Positions 11,216-19,928 of a DNA stretch of 26,284 nt are shown here, piece by piece. The notes beneath the pieces are model-generated. The model was not told the origin of the DNA. It was given only the letters and a program-made list of their open reading frames with translations, and ran no database searches. Positions within the stretch are counted from its first letter, which is position 1; each line of letters opens with the position of its first letter. Made by a program: the position numbers and the translations under genes. Source of the DNA: Saccoglossus kowalevskii (lineage: Eukaryota > Hemichordata > Enteropneusta > Harrimaniidae); the NCBI RefSeq assembly GCF_000003605.2, contig NW_003150744.1, positions 1 to 26,284 on the forward strand. Direction: 5' to 3'.

Positions 11216-12173
11216 TATTGGAATGCCAACCCCGCAGTTAAATTTCGAAAACATTAAGTAAAAGTCAAGAAAATGCCAGATATATAAGCAGATTATGGCA
11301 ACTGCAAACCGAAAATCGAAGACAAACTGCTTGCAAAGTTTTGAAAAACGATTGCAAAGTTTGTAGATTCGTTTGGGAATGTTACATATGATATTATATT
11401 GACGGGTTCCATAGTCAAAAGTTCGAAAACGTAATACAATGTTTCGTAAATTGCCGTTAAAGTAGCGTACTATTATTCGCAGCATGTAGAGGTCATAGGT
11501 CAATTCAAGAAGTTACTCGTACAAACGCTATCAGGTTTAAAACAGTGTCAAACATGAAATAGTCGCCAGATCGAGCATATTTCAAATTGCGTAAGCAGTA
11601 GTGTTGGTAGGTGAACAGAAAAAGTTTAAAGTCAATCTCAATCGGGCATGGTTAGTTCTTGCATGGGAGACTGCCTGAGAAAACCAGCTAGGGAATTTTT
11701 TTTTTGGTTTCATCACATACATATCAAACATATGAGACAACGTTCGTGCATCTTTTTTTCACTGTAATGTCAATTATTTTTAGTAGAAAAACATGGAAAT
11801 TTAGGCATGTTTTCAAGATCATGAACTTTTTTCCAATTTCTCTGTTATTTTTGGAGATCAAGTTGGTGATGATGTCGGCACATAGAGGGGTTTGACCTGT
11901 TAACGTACCGTGAATAGTCGTACAAAGTGAACGCAAAGTTGTGCAAAATGATTGGAAAGTTTGTAGATATATTTGTATGCTTTACCTAACTTGTTGGCAT
12001 ATAGAAACCCGCAGTTGTAAAGTCAAATAAATGAATAAAAGCGAGATGAAAACAGCCTATATAAGCAGAGTATCACATGAGCTGACTGACCGTAAAAATG
12101 ATAGAAAACAGCATGAAAAGTTGGTAAAAGCGTGCGAAACGTTGGCGGAGTTACATGTATATTTAACCTAAGT
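11216..12173 (+). repeat. Satellite monomer unit 12 (K subtype)
   Basis: The unit is 958 bp. The anchor reads 'tattgg', a change shared only with unit 14 two monomers on. Private changes are 'gtaatacaatgtttcg', 'caagatcatgaac' (palindrome broken) and 'gcatgaaaagttgg'. It otherwise follows the unit 7/11 haplotype. Confidence 0.95.
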
Positions 12174-13129
12174 CATTGGAATGCCAACCCCGCAGTTAAA
12201 TTTCGAAAACATTAAGTAAAAGTCAAGAAAATACCAGATATATAAGCAGATTATGGCAACTGCAAACCGAAAATCGAAGACAAACTGCTTGCAAAGTTTT
12301 GGAAAACGATTGCAAAGTTTGTAGATTCGTTTGGGAATGTTACATATGATATTATATTGACGGGTTCCATAGTCAAAAGTTCGAAAACGTAAAACAATAT
12401 TTCGTAAATTGCCGTTAAAGTAGCGTACTATTATTCGCAGCATGTAGAGGTCATAGGTCAATTCAAGAAGTTACTCGTACAAACGCTATCAAGTTTAAAA
12501 CAGTGTCAAACATGAAATAGTCGCCAATTCAAGTATATTTCAAATTGCGTAAGCAGTAGTGTGGGTAGGTGAAGAGACAAAGTTTAAAGTCAAGCTCAGT
12601 CGGGCCTGGTTAGTTCTTGCATGGGAGACTGCCTAAGAAAACCAGCTAGGGAAATTTTTTTTGGTTTCATCACATACATATCAAACATATGACAAAATGT
12701 TTGTGCATCTTTTTTCACTGTGATGTAAATTATTTTTAGTAGAAAAACATGGAAATTTAGGCATGTTTTCATGTTCATGAACATTTTTCCAATTTCTCTA
12801 TTATTTTTGGAGATCAAGTTGGTGATGATGTCGGCACATAGTGGGGTTTGACCTGTTAACGTACAGTGAAAAGTCGTACAAAGTGAACGCAAAGTTGTGC
12901 AAAGTGGTTGGAAAGTTTGTAGATATATTTGTATGTTTGACCTAACTTGTTGTCATATAGAAACCCGCAGTTGTAAAGTCAAATAAATGAATAAAAGCGA
13001 GATGAAAACAGCCTATATAAGCAGAGTATCACATGAGATGACTGGCCGTAAAAATGATAGAAAACAGCATACAAAGTTGGTAAAAGTGTACGAAACGTTG
13101 GCGGAGTTACATGTATATTTAACCTAAGT
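12174..13129 (+). repeat. Satellite monomer unit 13 (K subtype)
   Basis: The unit is 956 bp. It shares 'gaaaataccag', 'atcaagttt', 'ccaattcaag' and 'gggcctgg' with unit 14. Private changes include 'gacaaaatgtttgtg', 'gtacagtg', 'gtggttgg' and 'gttgtcatatag'. It carries the 'gatgtaaatt' variant otherwise seen in units 9, 10 and 21. Confidence 0.95.
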
Positions 13130-14086
13130 TATTGGAATGCCAACCCCGCAGTTAAATTTCGAAAACATTAAGTAAAAGTCAAGAAAATACCAGATATATA
13201 AGCAGATTATGGCAACTGCAAACCGAAAATCGAAGACAAACTGCTTGCAAAGTTTTGAAAAACGATTGCACAGTTTGTGGATTCGTTTGGGAATGTTACA
13301 TATGATATTATATTGACAGGTTCCATAGTCAAAAGTTCGAAAACGTAAAAAAATATTTCGTAAATTGCTGTTTAAGTTGCGTACTATTATTCGCAGCATG
13401 TAGAGGTCATAGGTCAATTCAAGAAGTTACTCGTACAAACGCTATCAAGTTTAAAACAGTGTCAAACATGAAATAGTCGCCAATTCAAGTATATTTCAAA
13501 TTGCGTAAGCAGTAGTGTGGGTAGGTGAAGAGACAAAGTTTAAAGTCAAGCTCAGTCGGGCCTGGTTAGTTCTTGCATGGGAGACTGCCTGAGAAAACCA
13601 GCTAGGCAAATTTTTTTTGGTTTCATCACATACATATCAAACATATGAGACAACTTTTCGTGCATCTTTTTTTCACTGTAATGTCAATTATTTTTAGTAG
13701 AAAAACATGGAAATTTAGGCATGTTTTCAAGTTCATGAACATTTTTCCAATTTCTCTATTATTTTTGGAGATCAAGTTGGTGATGATGTCGGCATATAGT
13801 GGGGTTTGACCTGTTAACGTACCGTGAAAAGTCGTACAAAGTGAACGCAAAGTTGTGCAAAGTGATTGGAAAGTTTGTAGATATATTTGCATGCCTGACC
13901 TAACTTGTTGGTATATAGAAACCCGCAGTTGTAAAGTCAAATAAATGACTAAAAGCGAGATGAAAACAGCCTATATAAGCAGAGTATCACATGAGCTGAT
14001 TGGCCGTATAAATGATAGAAAACAGCATGAAAGTTGGTAAAAGTGTTCGAAACGTTGGCGGAGTTACATGTATATTTAACCAAAGT
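13130..14086 (+). repeat. Satellite monomer unit 14 (K subtype, K-to-N transition)
   Basis: The unit is 957 bp. The anchor is 'tattgg' as in unit 12. It carries many private changes: 'gcacagtttgtgg', 'gacaggttcc', 'ctgtttaagttgcg', 'acaacttttcg' and 'gcatgcctgacc'. After about 13950 the final bases become N-like ('ggccgtataaat', 'agtgttcg'), so the subtype boundary lies in this unit. Confidence 0.94.
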
Positions 14087-15040
14087 CATTGGAATGCCAT
14101 CCCCGCAGTTAAATTTCGAAAACATTAAGTAATTGTCTGTAAAATGCCAGATATATAAACAGATTACGGCAACTGCAAACCGCAAATCAAAGACAAACTG
14201 CTTGCAAAGTTTTGAAAAACGTTTGCAAAGTTTGTAGATTGGTTTGGGAATATTACATATGATATTATATTGCCGGATTACATAGTCAAAAGTTCGAAAA
14301 CGTAGAAAAATATTTCGTAAATTGCCGTTAAAGTAGCGTACTATTATTCGCAGCATGTAGAGATCATAGGTCAATTCAAGAAGATACTCGTACAAACGCT
14401 ATATGGTTTAAAACAGTGTCAAACATGAAATAGTCGCCAACTCAAGTATATTTCAAATTGCGTAACCAGTAGTGTTGGTAAGTAAAGAGACAAAGTTTAA
14501 AGTCAAGCTCAATCGGGCATGGTTAGTTCTTGCATGCGAGACTGCCTGAGAAAACAGCTAGGCAAATTTTTTTTGGTTTCATCATATACATATCAAACAT
14601 ATGAGACACGTTCGTGCATTTTTTTTCACTGTAATGTCAATTATTTTTAGTAGAAAAACATGGAAATTTAGGCATGTTTTCAAGTTCATGAACATTTTTC
14701 CAATTTCTCTATTATTTTTGGAGATCAAGTTGGTGATGATGTCGGCACATAGTGGGGTTTGACCTGTTAACGTACCGTGAAAAGTCGTACAAAGAGAACG
14801 CAAATTTGTGCAAAGTGATTGGAAAGTTTGTAGATATATTTGTATGCTTGACCTAACTTGTTGGCATAGAGAAACCCGCAGTTGTAAAGTCAAATAAATG
14901 AATAAAAGCGAGATAAAAACAGCCTATATAAGCAGAGTATCACATGAGCCGACTGGCCGTATAAATGATAGAAAACAGCATGCAAAGTTGGTAAAAGTGT
15001 TCGAAACGTTGGCGGAGTTACATGTATATTTAACCTAAGT
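14087..15040 (+). repeat. Satellite monomer unit 15 (N subtype, diverged first half)
   Basis: The unit is 954 bp. The first 550 bp are rich in private changes: 'ccatccccg', 'aaacagattacgg', 'caaatcaaag', 'gattggtttggg', 'gccggattac' and 'ctatatggt'. The first DR1 half-site is broken to 'agatca' (14361) and the second TATATAAG keeps its core but is followed by 'aacag'. From about 14700 it becomes almost identical to units 16-20. It carries the 'aaagagaacgcaaatttg' variant shared only with unit 17. Confidence 0.94.
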
Positions 15041-15996
15041 CATTGGAATGCCAACCCCGCAGTTAAATTTCGAAAACATTAAGTAATTGTCTGTAAAATG
15101 CCAGATATATAAGCAGATTATGGCAACTGCAAACCGCAAATCGAAGACAAACTGCTTGCAAAGTTTTGAAAAACGATTGCAAAGTTTGTAGATTCGTTTG
15201 GGAATGTTACATATGATATTATATTGACGGGTTACATAGTCAAAAGTTCGAAAACGTAAAAAAATATTTCGTAAATTGCCGTTAAAGTAGCGTACTATTG
15301 TTCGCAGCATGTAGAGGTCATAGGTCAATTCAAGAAGTTACTCGTACAAACGCTATCAGGTTTAAAACAGTGTTAAACATGAAATAGTCGCCAAATCGAG
15401 AATATTTCAAATTGTGTAACCAGTAGTGTTGGTAGGTGAAGAGACAAAGTTTAAAGTCAAGCTTAATCGGGCATGGTTAGTTCTTGCATGGGAGACTGCC
15501 TGAGAAAACCAGCTAGAGAAATTTTTTTTGGTTTCATCACATACATATCAAACATATGAGACAACGTTCGTGCATCTTTTTTCACTGTAATGTCAATTAT
15601 TTTTAGTAGAAAAACATGGAAATTTAGGCATGTTTTCAAGTTCATGAACATTTTTCCAATTTCTCTATTATTTTTGGAGATCAAGTTGGTGATGATGTCG
15701 GCACATAGTGGGGTTTGACCTGTTAACGTACCGCGAAAAGTCGTACAAAGTGAACGCAAAGTTGTGCAAAGTGATTGGAAAGTTTGTAGATACATTTGTA
15801 TGCTTGACCTAACTTGTTGGCATAGAGAAACCCGCAGATGTAAAGTCAAATAAATGAATAAAAGCGAGATAAAAACAGCCTATATAAGCAGAGTATCACA
15901 TGAGCTGACTGGCCGTATAAATGATAGAAAACAGCATGCAAAGTTGGTAAAAGTGTTCGAAACGTTGGCGGAGTTACATGTATATTTAACCTAAGT
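15041..15996 (+). repeat. Satellite monomer unit 16 (N, homogenised block)
   Basis: The unit is 956 bp. It belongs to a nearly identical run (units 16-20). It is marked by 'gtaccgcgaaaag' (15731), 'gatacattt' and 'cccgcagatg', a trio that recurs together in unit 19. DR1 (15315) and both TATATAAG boxes are intact. Confidence 0.96.
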
Positions 15997-16595
15997 CATT
16001 GGAATGCCAACCCCGCAGTTAAATTTCGAAAACATTAAGTAATTGTCTGTAAAATGCCAGATATATAAGCAGATTATGGCAACTGCAAACCGCAAATCGA
16101 AGACAAACTGCTTGCAAAGTTTTGAAAAACGATTGCAAAGTTTGTAGATTCGTTTGGGAATGTTACATATGATATTATATTGACGGGTTACATAGTCAAA
16201 AGTTCGAAAACGTAAAAAAATATTTCGTAAATTGCCGTTAAAGTAGCGTACTATTGTTCGCAGCATGTAGAGGTCATAGGTCAATTCAAGAAGTTACTCG
16301 TACAAACGCTATCAGGTTTAAAACAGTGTTAAACATGAAATAGTCGCCAAATCGAGAATATTTCAAATTGTGTAACCAGTAGTGTTGGTAGGTGAAGAGA
16401 CAAAGTTTAAAGTCAAGCTTAATCGGGCATGGTTAGTTCTTGCATGGGAGACTGCCTGAGAAAACCAGCTAGAGAAATTTTTTTTGGTTTCATCACATAC
16501 ATATCAAACATATGAGACAACGTTCGTGCATCTTTTTTCACTGTAATGTCAATTATTTTTAGTAGAAAAACATGGAAATTTAGGCATGTTTTCAA

Positions 16596-16605
16596 GTTCA
16601 TGAAC
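16596..16605. other. 10-bp perfect palindrome GTTCATGAAC
   Basis: The sequence equals its own reverse complement. It occurs once per monomer and is present in most units. It is broken in unit 8 ('gttcctgaac'), unit 12 ('gatcatgaac') and units 22 and 25 ('gttcatgaaa'). A dimeric DNA-binding protein could use it, but no factor is assigned. Confidence 0.6.
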
Positions 16606-16671
16606 ATTTTTCCAATTTCTCTATTATTTTTGGAGATCAAGTTGGTGATGATGTCGGCACATAGTGGGGTT

Positions 16672-16677
16672 TGACCT
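16672..16677 (-). promoter_or_regulatory. AGGTCA half-site (TGACCT on + strand), copy 1
   Basis: The hexamer matches the nuclear-receptor half-site on the minus strand. It lies 89 bp before a second TGACCT. Both recur in nearly every monomer. The regulatory meaning is inference. Confidence 0.35.
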
Positions 16678-16760
16678 GTTAACGTACCGTGAAAAGTCGT
16701 ACAAAGAGAACGCAAATTTGTGCAAAGTGATTGGAAAGTTTGTAGATATATTTGTATGCT

Positions 16761-16766
16761 TGACCT
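16761..16766 (-). promoter_or_regulatory. AGGTCA half-site (TGACCT on + strand), copy 2
   Basis: On the minus strand this reads 'aagttaggtca', resembling an extended monomeric half-site of the ROR/Rev-erb type except for one position. It recurs once per monomer; unit 26 reads 'tgaacta'. It is a sequence match only. Confidence 0.35.
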
Positions 16767-16804
16767 AACTTGTTGGCATAGAGAAACCCGCAGTTGTAAA
16801 GTCA

Positions 16805-16818
16805 AATAAATGAATAAA
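16805..16818 (+). promoter_or_regulatory. Paired AATAAA motifs
   Basis: Two AATAAA hexamers 8 bp apart lie 19 bp upstream of the first TATATAAG box. They recur in almost every unit; units 14 and 22 read 'atgactaaaag', losing the second. They could act as polyadenylation signals for a plus-strand satellite transcript, but AT-rich DNA yields such hexamers by chance. Confidence 0.3.
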
Positions 16819-16836
16819 AGCGAGATAAAAACAGCC

Positions 16837-16844
16837 TATATAAG
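16837..16844 (+). promoter_or_regulatory. TATA-box match TATATAAG (A1 copy)
   Basis: An exact match to the TATAWAAG consensus, followed by 'cagagtatcac'. It recurs in nearly all monomers. It is altered in unit 5 ('tataggcag') and unit 22 ('ccaatataag'). Its counterpart in A2 is 181 bp downstream. Promoter activity is inferred, not shown. Confidence 0.35.
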
Positions 16845-16868
16845 CAGAGTATCACATGAGCTGACTGG

Positions 16869-17045
16869 CCGTATAAATGATAGAAAACAGCATGCAAAGT
16901 TGGTAAAAGTGTTCGAAACGTTGGCGGAGTTACATGTATATTTAACCTAAGTCATTGGAATGCCAACCCCGCAGTTAAATTTCGAAAACATTAAGTAATT
17001 GTCTGTAAAATGCCAGATATATAAGCAGATTATGGCAACTGCAAA
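16869..17045 (+). repeat. Ancestral ~180-bp subrepeat A2 (reference copy)
   Basis: Landmarks parallel A1: 'ccgtataaatg', 'gcaaagttgg', 'acatgtatattta', 'attggaatgcc', 'cccgcagtt', 'ttcgaaaacatt' and 'agatatataagcag'. Against A3 the offsets are 176-189 bp (ccgt/ccgc 177; 'acatgta'/'acatatg' 189; 'ttcgaaaac' about 178, measured in unit 3). Confidence 0.75.
17018..17025 (+). promoter_or_regulatory. TATA-box match TATATAAG (A2 copy)
   Basis: It is the paralogous position to the A1 box, and the shared 11-mer 'tatataagcag' survived while the flanking subrepeat sequence diverged. It is altered in unit 1 ('tatattatcag'), unit 4 ('atacaagcag') and units 9 and 10 ('atagaagcag'). Confidence 0.33.
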
Positions 17046-17226
17046 CCGCAAATCGAAGACAAACTGCTTGCAAAGTTTTGAAAAACGATTGCAAAGTTTG
17101 TAGATTCGTTTGGGAATGTTACATATGATATTATATTGACGGGTTACATAGTCAAAAGTTCGAAAACGTAAAAAAATATTTCGTAAATTGCCGTTAAAGT
17201 AGCGTACTATTGTTCGCAGCATGTAG
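17046..17226 (+). repeat. Ancestral ~180-bp subrepeat A3 (reference copy)
   Basis: Landmarks are 'ccgcaaatcg', 'gcaaagttttg', 'gcaaagtttgtagat', 'acatatgatatta' and 'ttcgaaaacgt', in the order seen in A1 and A2. The 3' end is too diverged for a clear box at the TATATAAG position. A fourth segment may follow: 'tcgtacaaa' at 17254 matches A1 position 16697, 557 bp earlier, about three subunits. It is not clear enough to annotate. Confidence 0.65.
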
Positions 17227-17239
17227 AGGTCATAGGTCA
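17227..17239 (+). promoter_or_regulatory. AGGTCA direct repeat with 1-bp spacer (DR1 match), one per monomer
   Basis: The sequence is AGGTCA-T-AGGTCA, an exact DR1, the class bound in animals by RXR heterodimers, HNF4 and COUP-TF type receptors. Other copies start at 664, 1629, 1926, 2883, 3837, 4793, 5749, 6704, 7661, 8617, 9575, 10532, 11490, 12448, 13404, 14361, 15315, 16271, 18176, 19247, 20203, 21157, 22124, 23070, 24027, 24979 and 25935. Both half-sites are intact in 23 of 28. Broken copies are 664, 22124, 23070 and 24027 (second half 'atgtca') and 14361 (first half 'agatca'). Function depends on the host being an animal with such receptors, which the window cannot show. Confidence 0.45.
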
Positions 17240-18003
17240 ATTCAAGAAGTTACTCGTACAAACGCTATCAGGTTTAAAACAGTGTTAAACATGAAATAGT
17301 CGCCAAATCGAGAATATTTCAAATTGTGTAACCAGTAGTGTTGTTATGTGAAGAGACAAAGTTTAAAGTCAAGCTTAATCGGGCATGGTTAGTTCTTGCA
17401 TGGGAGACTGCCTGAGAAAACCAGCTAGAGAAATTTTTTTTGGTTTCATCACATACATATCAAACATATGAGACAACGTTCGTGCATCTTTTTTCACTGT
17501 AATGTCAATTATTATTAGTAGAAAAACATGGAAATTTAGGCATGTTTTCAAGTTCATGAACATTTTTCCAATTTCTCTATTATTTTTGGAGATCAAGTTG
17601 GTGATGATGTCGGCACATAGTGGGGTTTGACCTGTTAACGTACCGTGAAAAGTCGTACAAAGTGAACGCAAAGTTGTGCAAAGTGATTGGAAAGTTTGTA
17701 GATATATTTGTATGCTTGACCTAACTTGTTGGCATAGAGAAACCCGCAGTTGTAAAGTCAAATAAATGAATAAAAGCGAGATAAAAACAGCCTATATAAG
17801 CAGAGTATCACACGAGCTGACTGGCCGTATAAATGATAGAAAACAGCATGCAAAGTTGGTAAAAGTGTTCGAAACGTTGGCGGAGTTACATGTATATTTA
17901 ACCTAAGTCATTGGAATGCCAACCCCGCAGTTAAATTTCGAAAACATTAAGTAATTGTCTGTAAAATGCCAGATATATAAGCAGATTATGGCAACTGCAA
18001 ACC

Positions 18004-18090
18004 GCAATCGAAGACAACTGCTTGCAAAGTTTGAAAACGATGCAAAGTTTGTAGATTCGTTTGGGACTGTTACATATGATATATATGACG
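18004..18090 (+). other. Cluster of seven single-base contractions
   Basis: Compared with units 16-18, this stretch has AAA to AA twice, TTTT to TTT, AAAAA to AAAA, ATTG to ATG, and two more T losses in 'gatatatatgacg' (others 'gatattatattgacg'), plus one substitution ('gggactg'). The surrounding kilobases are nearly identical to the block consensus. The losses happen to open a plus-strand frame at 17955-18146 (63 codons, TTG start; an internal ATG is at 17988), with a product I do not recognise. Such clustered contractions are typical of unpolished long-read sequence, though a real mutation cluster is possible. Confidence 0.8.
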
Positions 18091-18673
18091 GGTTACATAG
18101 TCAAAAGTTCGAAAACGTAAAAAAATATTTCGTAAATTGCCGTTAAAGTAGCGTACTATTGTTCGCAGCATGTAGAGGTCATAGGTCAATTCAAGAAGTT
18201 ACTCGTACAAACGCTATCAGGTTTAAAACAGTGTTAAACATGAAATAGTCGCCAAATCGAGAATATTTCAAATTGTGTAACCAGTAGTGTTGGTAGGTGA
18301 AGAGACAAAGTTTAAAGTCAAGCTTAATCGGGCATGGTTAGTTCTTGCATGGGAGACTGCCTGAGAAAACCAGCTAGAGAATTTTTTTTTGGTTTCATCA
18401 CATACATATCAAACATATGAGACAACGTTCGTGCATCTTTTTTCACTGTAATGTCAATTATTTTTAGTAGAAAAACATGGAAATTTAGGCATGTTTTCAA
18501 GTTCATGAACATTTTTCCAATTTCTCTATTATTTTTGGAGATCAAGTTGGTGATGATGTCGGCACATAGTGGGGTTTGACCTGTTAACGTACCGCGAAAA
18601 GTCGTACAAAGTGAACGCAAAGTTGTGCAAAGTGATTGGAAAGTTTGTAGATACATTTGTATGCTTGACCTAA

Positions 18674-18894
18674 CTTGTTGGCATAGAGAAACCCGCAGAT
18701 GTAAAGTCAAATAAATGAATAAAAGCGAGATAAAAACAGCCTATATAAGCAGAGTATCACATGAGCTGACTGGCCGTATGCCAACTGACTTGTTGGCATA
18801 GAGAAACCCGCAGTTGTAAAGTCAAATAAATGAATAAAAGCGAGATAAAAACAGCCTATATAAGCAGAGTATCACATGAGCTGACTGGCCGTAT
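18674..18894 (+). repeat. 115-bp partial tandem duplication in unit 19
   Basis: 'cttgttggcatagag' to 'ggccgtat' occurs at 18674-18779 and again at 18789-18894, an offset of 115 bp. The copies differ at 'cccgcagatg' versus 'cccgcagttg', so the second arm probably came from another monomer by unequal exchange or template switching. It duplicates the AATAAA pair and the first TATATAAG box. Confidence 0.92.
18777..18800. other. 9-bp perfect inverted repeat at the duplication junction
   Basis: 'tatgccaac' (18777-18785), a 6-nt loop 'tgactt', then 'gttggcata' (18792-18800) form a perfect stem. Only part of the left arm is expected from the parental monomer at that point, so the arm looks templated by the adjacent 'gttggcata', or by 'atgccaac' from the anchor region about 170 bp on. 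Confidence 0.85.
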
Positions 18895-18972
18895 AAATGA
18901 TAGAAAACAGCATGCAAAGTTGGTAAAAGTGTTCGAAACGTTGGCGGAGTTACATGTATATTTAACCTAAGT

Positions 18973-19928
18973 CATTGGAATGCCAACCCCGCAGTTAAAT
19001 TTCGAAAACATTGAGTAATTGTCTGTAAAATGCCAGATATATAAGCAGATTATGGCAACTGCAAACCGCAAATCGAAGACAAACTGCTTGCAAAGTTTTG
19101 AAAAACGATTGCAAAGTTTGTAGATTCGTTTGGGAATGTTACATATGATATTATATTGACGGGTTACATAGTCAAAAGTTCGAAAACGTAAAAAAATATT
19201 TCGTAAATTGCCGTTAAAGTAGCGTACTATTGTTCGCAGCATGTAGAGGTCATAGGTCAATTCAAGAAGTTACTCGTACAAACGCTATCAGGTTTAAAAC
19301 AGTGTTAAACATGAAATAGTCGCCGAATCGAGAATATTTCAAATTGTGTAACCAGTGGTGTTGGTAGGTGAAGAGACAAAGTTTAAAGTCAAGCTTAATC
19401 GGGCATGGTTAGTTCTTGCATGGGAGACTGCCTGAGAAAACCAGCTAGAGAAATTTTTTTTGGTTTCATCACATACATATCAAACATATGAGACAACGTT
19501 CGTGCATCTTTTTTCACTGTAATGTCAATTATTTTTAGTAGAAAAACATGGAAATTTAGGCATGTTTTCAAGTTCATGAACATTTTTCCAATTTCTCTAT
19601 TATTTTTGGAGATCAAGTTGGTGATGATGTCGGCACATAGTGGGGTTTGACCTGTTAACGTACCGCGAAAAGTCGTACAAAGTGAACGCAAAGTTGTGCA
19701 AAGTGATTGGAAAGTTTGTAGATACATTTGTATGCTTGACCTAACTTGTTGGCATAGAGAAACCCGCAGTTGTAAAGTCAAATAAATGAATAAAAGCGAG
19801 ATAAAAACAGCCTATATAAGCAGAGTATCACATGAGCTGACTGGCCGTATAAATGATAGAAAACAGCATGCAAAGTTGGTAAAAGTGTTCGAAACGTTGG
19901 CGGAGTTACATGTATATTTAACCTAAGT
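18973..19928 (+). repeat. Satellite monomer unit 20 (N, homogenised block)
   Basis: The unit is 956 bp. Markers are 'acattgagtaattg' (shared 'attgag' with unit 21), 'cgccgaatcg' and 'ccagtggtg'. It has 'gtaccgcgaaaag' and 'gatacattt' as in units 16 and 19 but retains 'cccgcagttg'. Confidence 0.95.

Larger units (their letters stand above)
16687..16868 (+). repeat. Ancestral ~180-bp subrepeat A1 (reference copy)
   Basis: First of three adjacent diverged segments inside the monomer. Ordered landmarks are 'ccgtgaaaag', 'gcaaatttg' (usually 'gcaaagttg'), 'ttggaaagtttgtag', 'atatttgtatgc', 'ttggcat', 'cccgcagtt' and 'cctatataagcag'. The same landmarks follow in the same order in A2 at +182 (start) and +181 (cccgcag, tatataagcag). 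Confidence 0.75.
15997..16952 (+). repeat. Satellite monomer unit 17 (N, homogenised block)
   Basis: The unit is 956 bp. It is close to the block consensus except for 'aaagagaacgcaaatttg' at 16701, shared with unit 15 exactly two monomers back. This places units 15-16 and 17-18 as candidates for a duplicated dimer. I use 16687-17640 as the reference stretch for the internal motifs. Confidence 0.96.
16953..17908 (+). repeat. Satellite monomer unit 18 (N, homogenised block)
   Basis: The unit is 956 bp and close to block consensus. Private changes are 'ttgttatgtg' (17341), 'attattagtag' (17511, also in unit 22) and 'cacacgag' (17811). Confidence 0.96.
17909..18972 (+). repeat. Satellite monomer unit 19 (N, enlarged, contraction cluster)
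   Basis: The unit is 1064 bp, equal to 956 minus seven single-base losses (18004-18090) plus a 115-bp partial duplication near its end. It carries 'gtaccgcgaaaag' (18593), 'gatacattt' and 'cccgcagatg', as in unit 16, three monomers earlier. Confidence 0.95.

Noticed and set aside
15035-15328. 97-codon minus-strand frame repeated once per monomer, identical in several units (also at 15991, 16947 and 22790)
   Set aside because: The frame exists because the DNA is repeated. Between units it changes mainly by amino-acid replacements and is frameshifted or truncated in units 2, 19 and 20. It has no recognisable domain, and there is no sign of codon-level constraint.
15463-15849. 100-148-codon minus-strand frames through the A1 region
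   Set aside because: Length varies with one-base changes in the T run (about 15520-15535) and elsewhere. Composition simply follows the AT-rich repeat, and the frames end at indels in many units. They are treated as by-products.
16910-16925. Pol III B-box-like 'gttcgaaac' in N units, suggesting a tRNA-derived SINE
   Set aside because: No convincing A box lies upstream at the right distance, K units have 'gcgtgcgaaac' instead, and no SINE tail or target-site duplication is seen.
17107-17125. CENP-B-box-like string 'ttcgtttgggaatg'
   Set aside because: It resembles the first half of the box, but the required spacing to CGGG is not met. The 'cccg' to 'cgaa' pair on the other strand is also wrongly spaced.
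17955-18146. 63-codon plus-strand frame with a protein-like composition
   Set aside because: It exists only because of seven single-base contractions in one unit, starts at TTG, and matches no family I know. It is kept as a finding to check, not as a gene.
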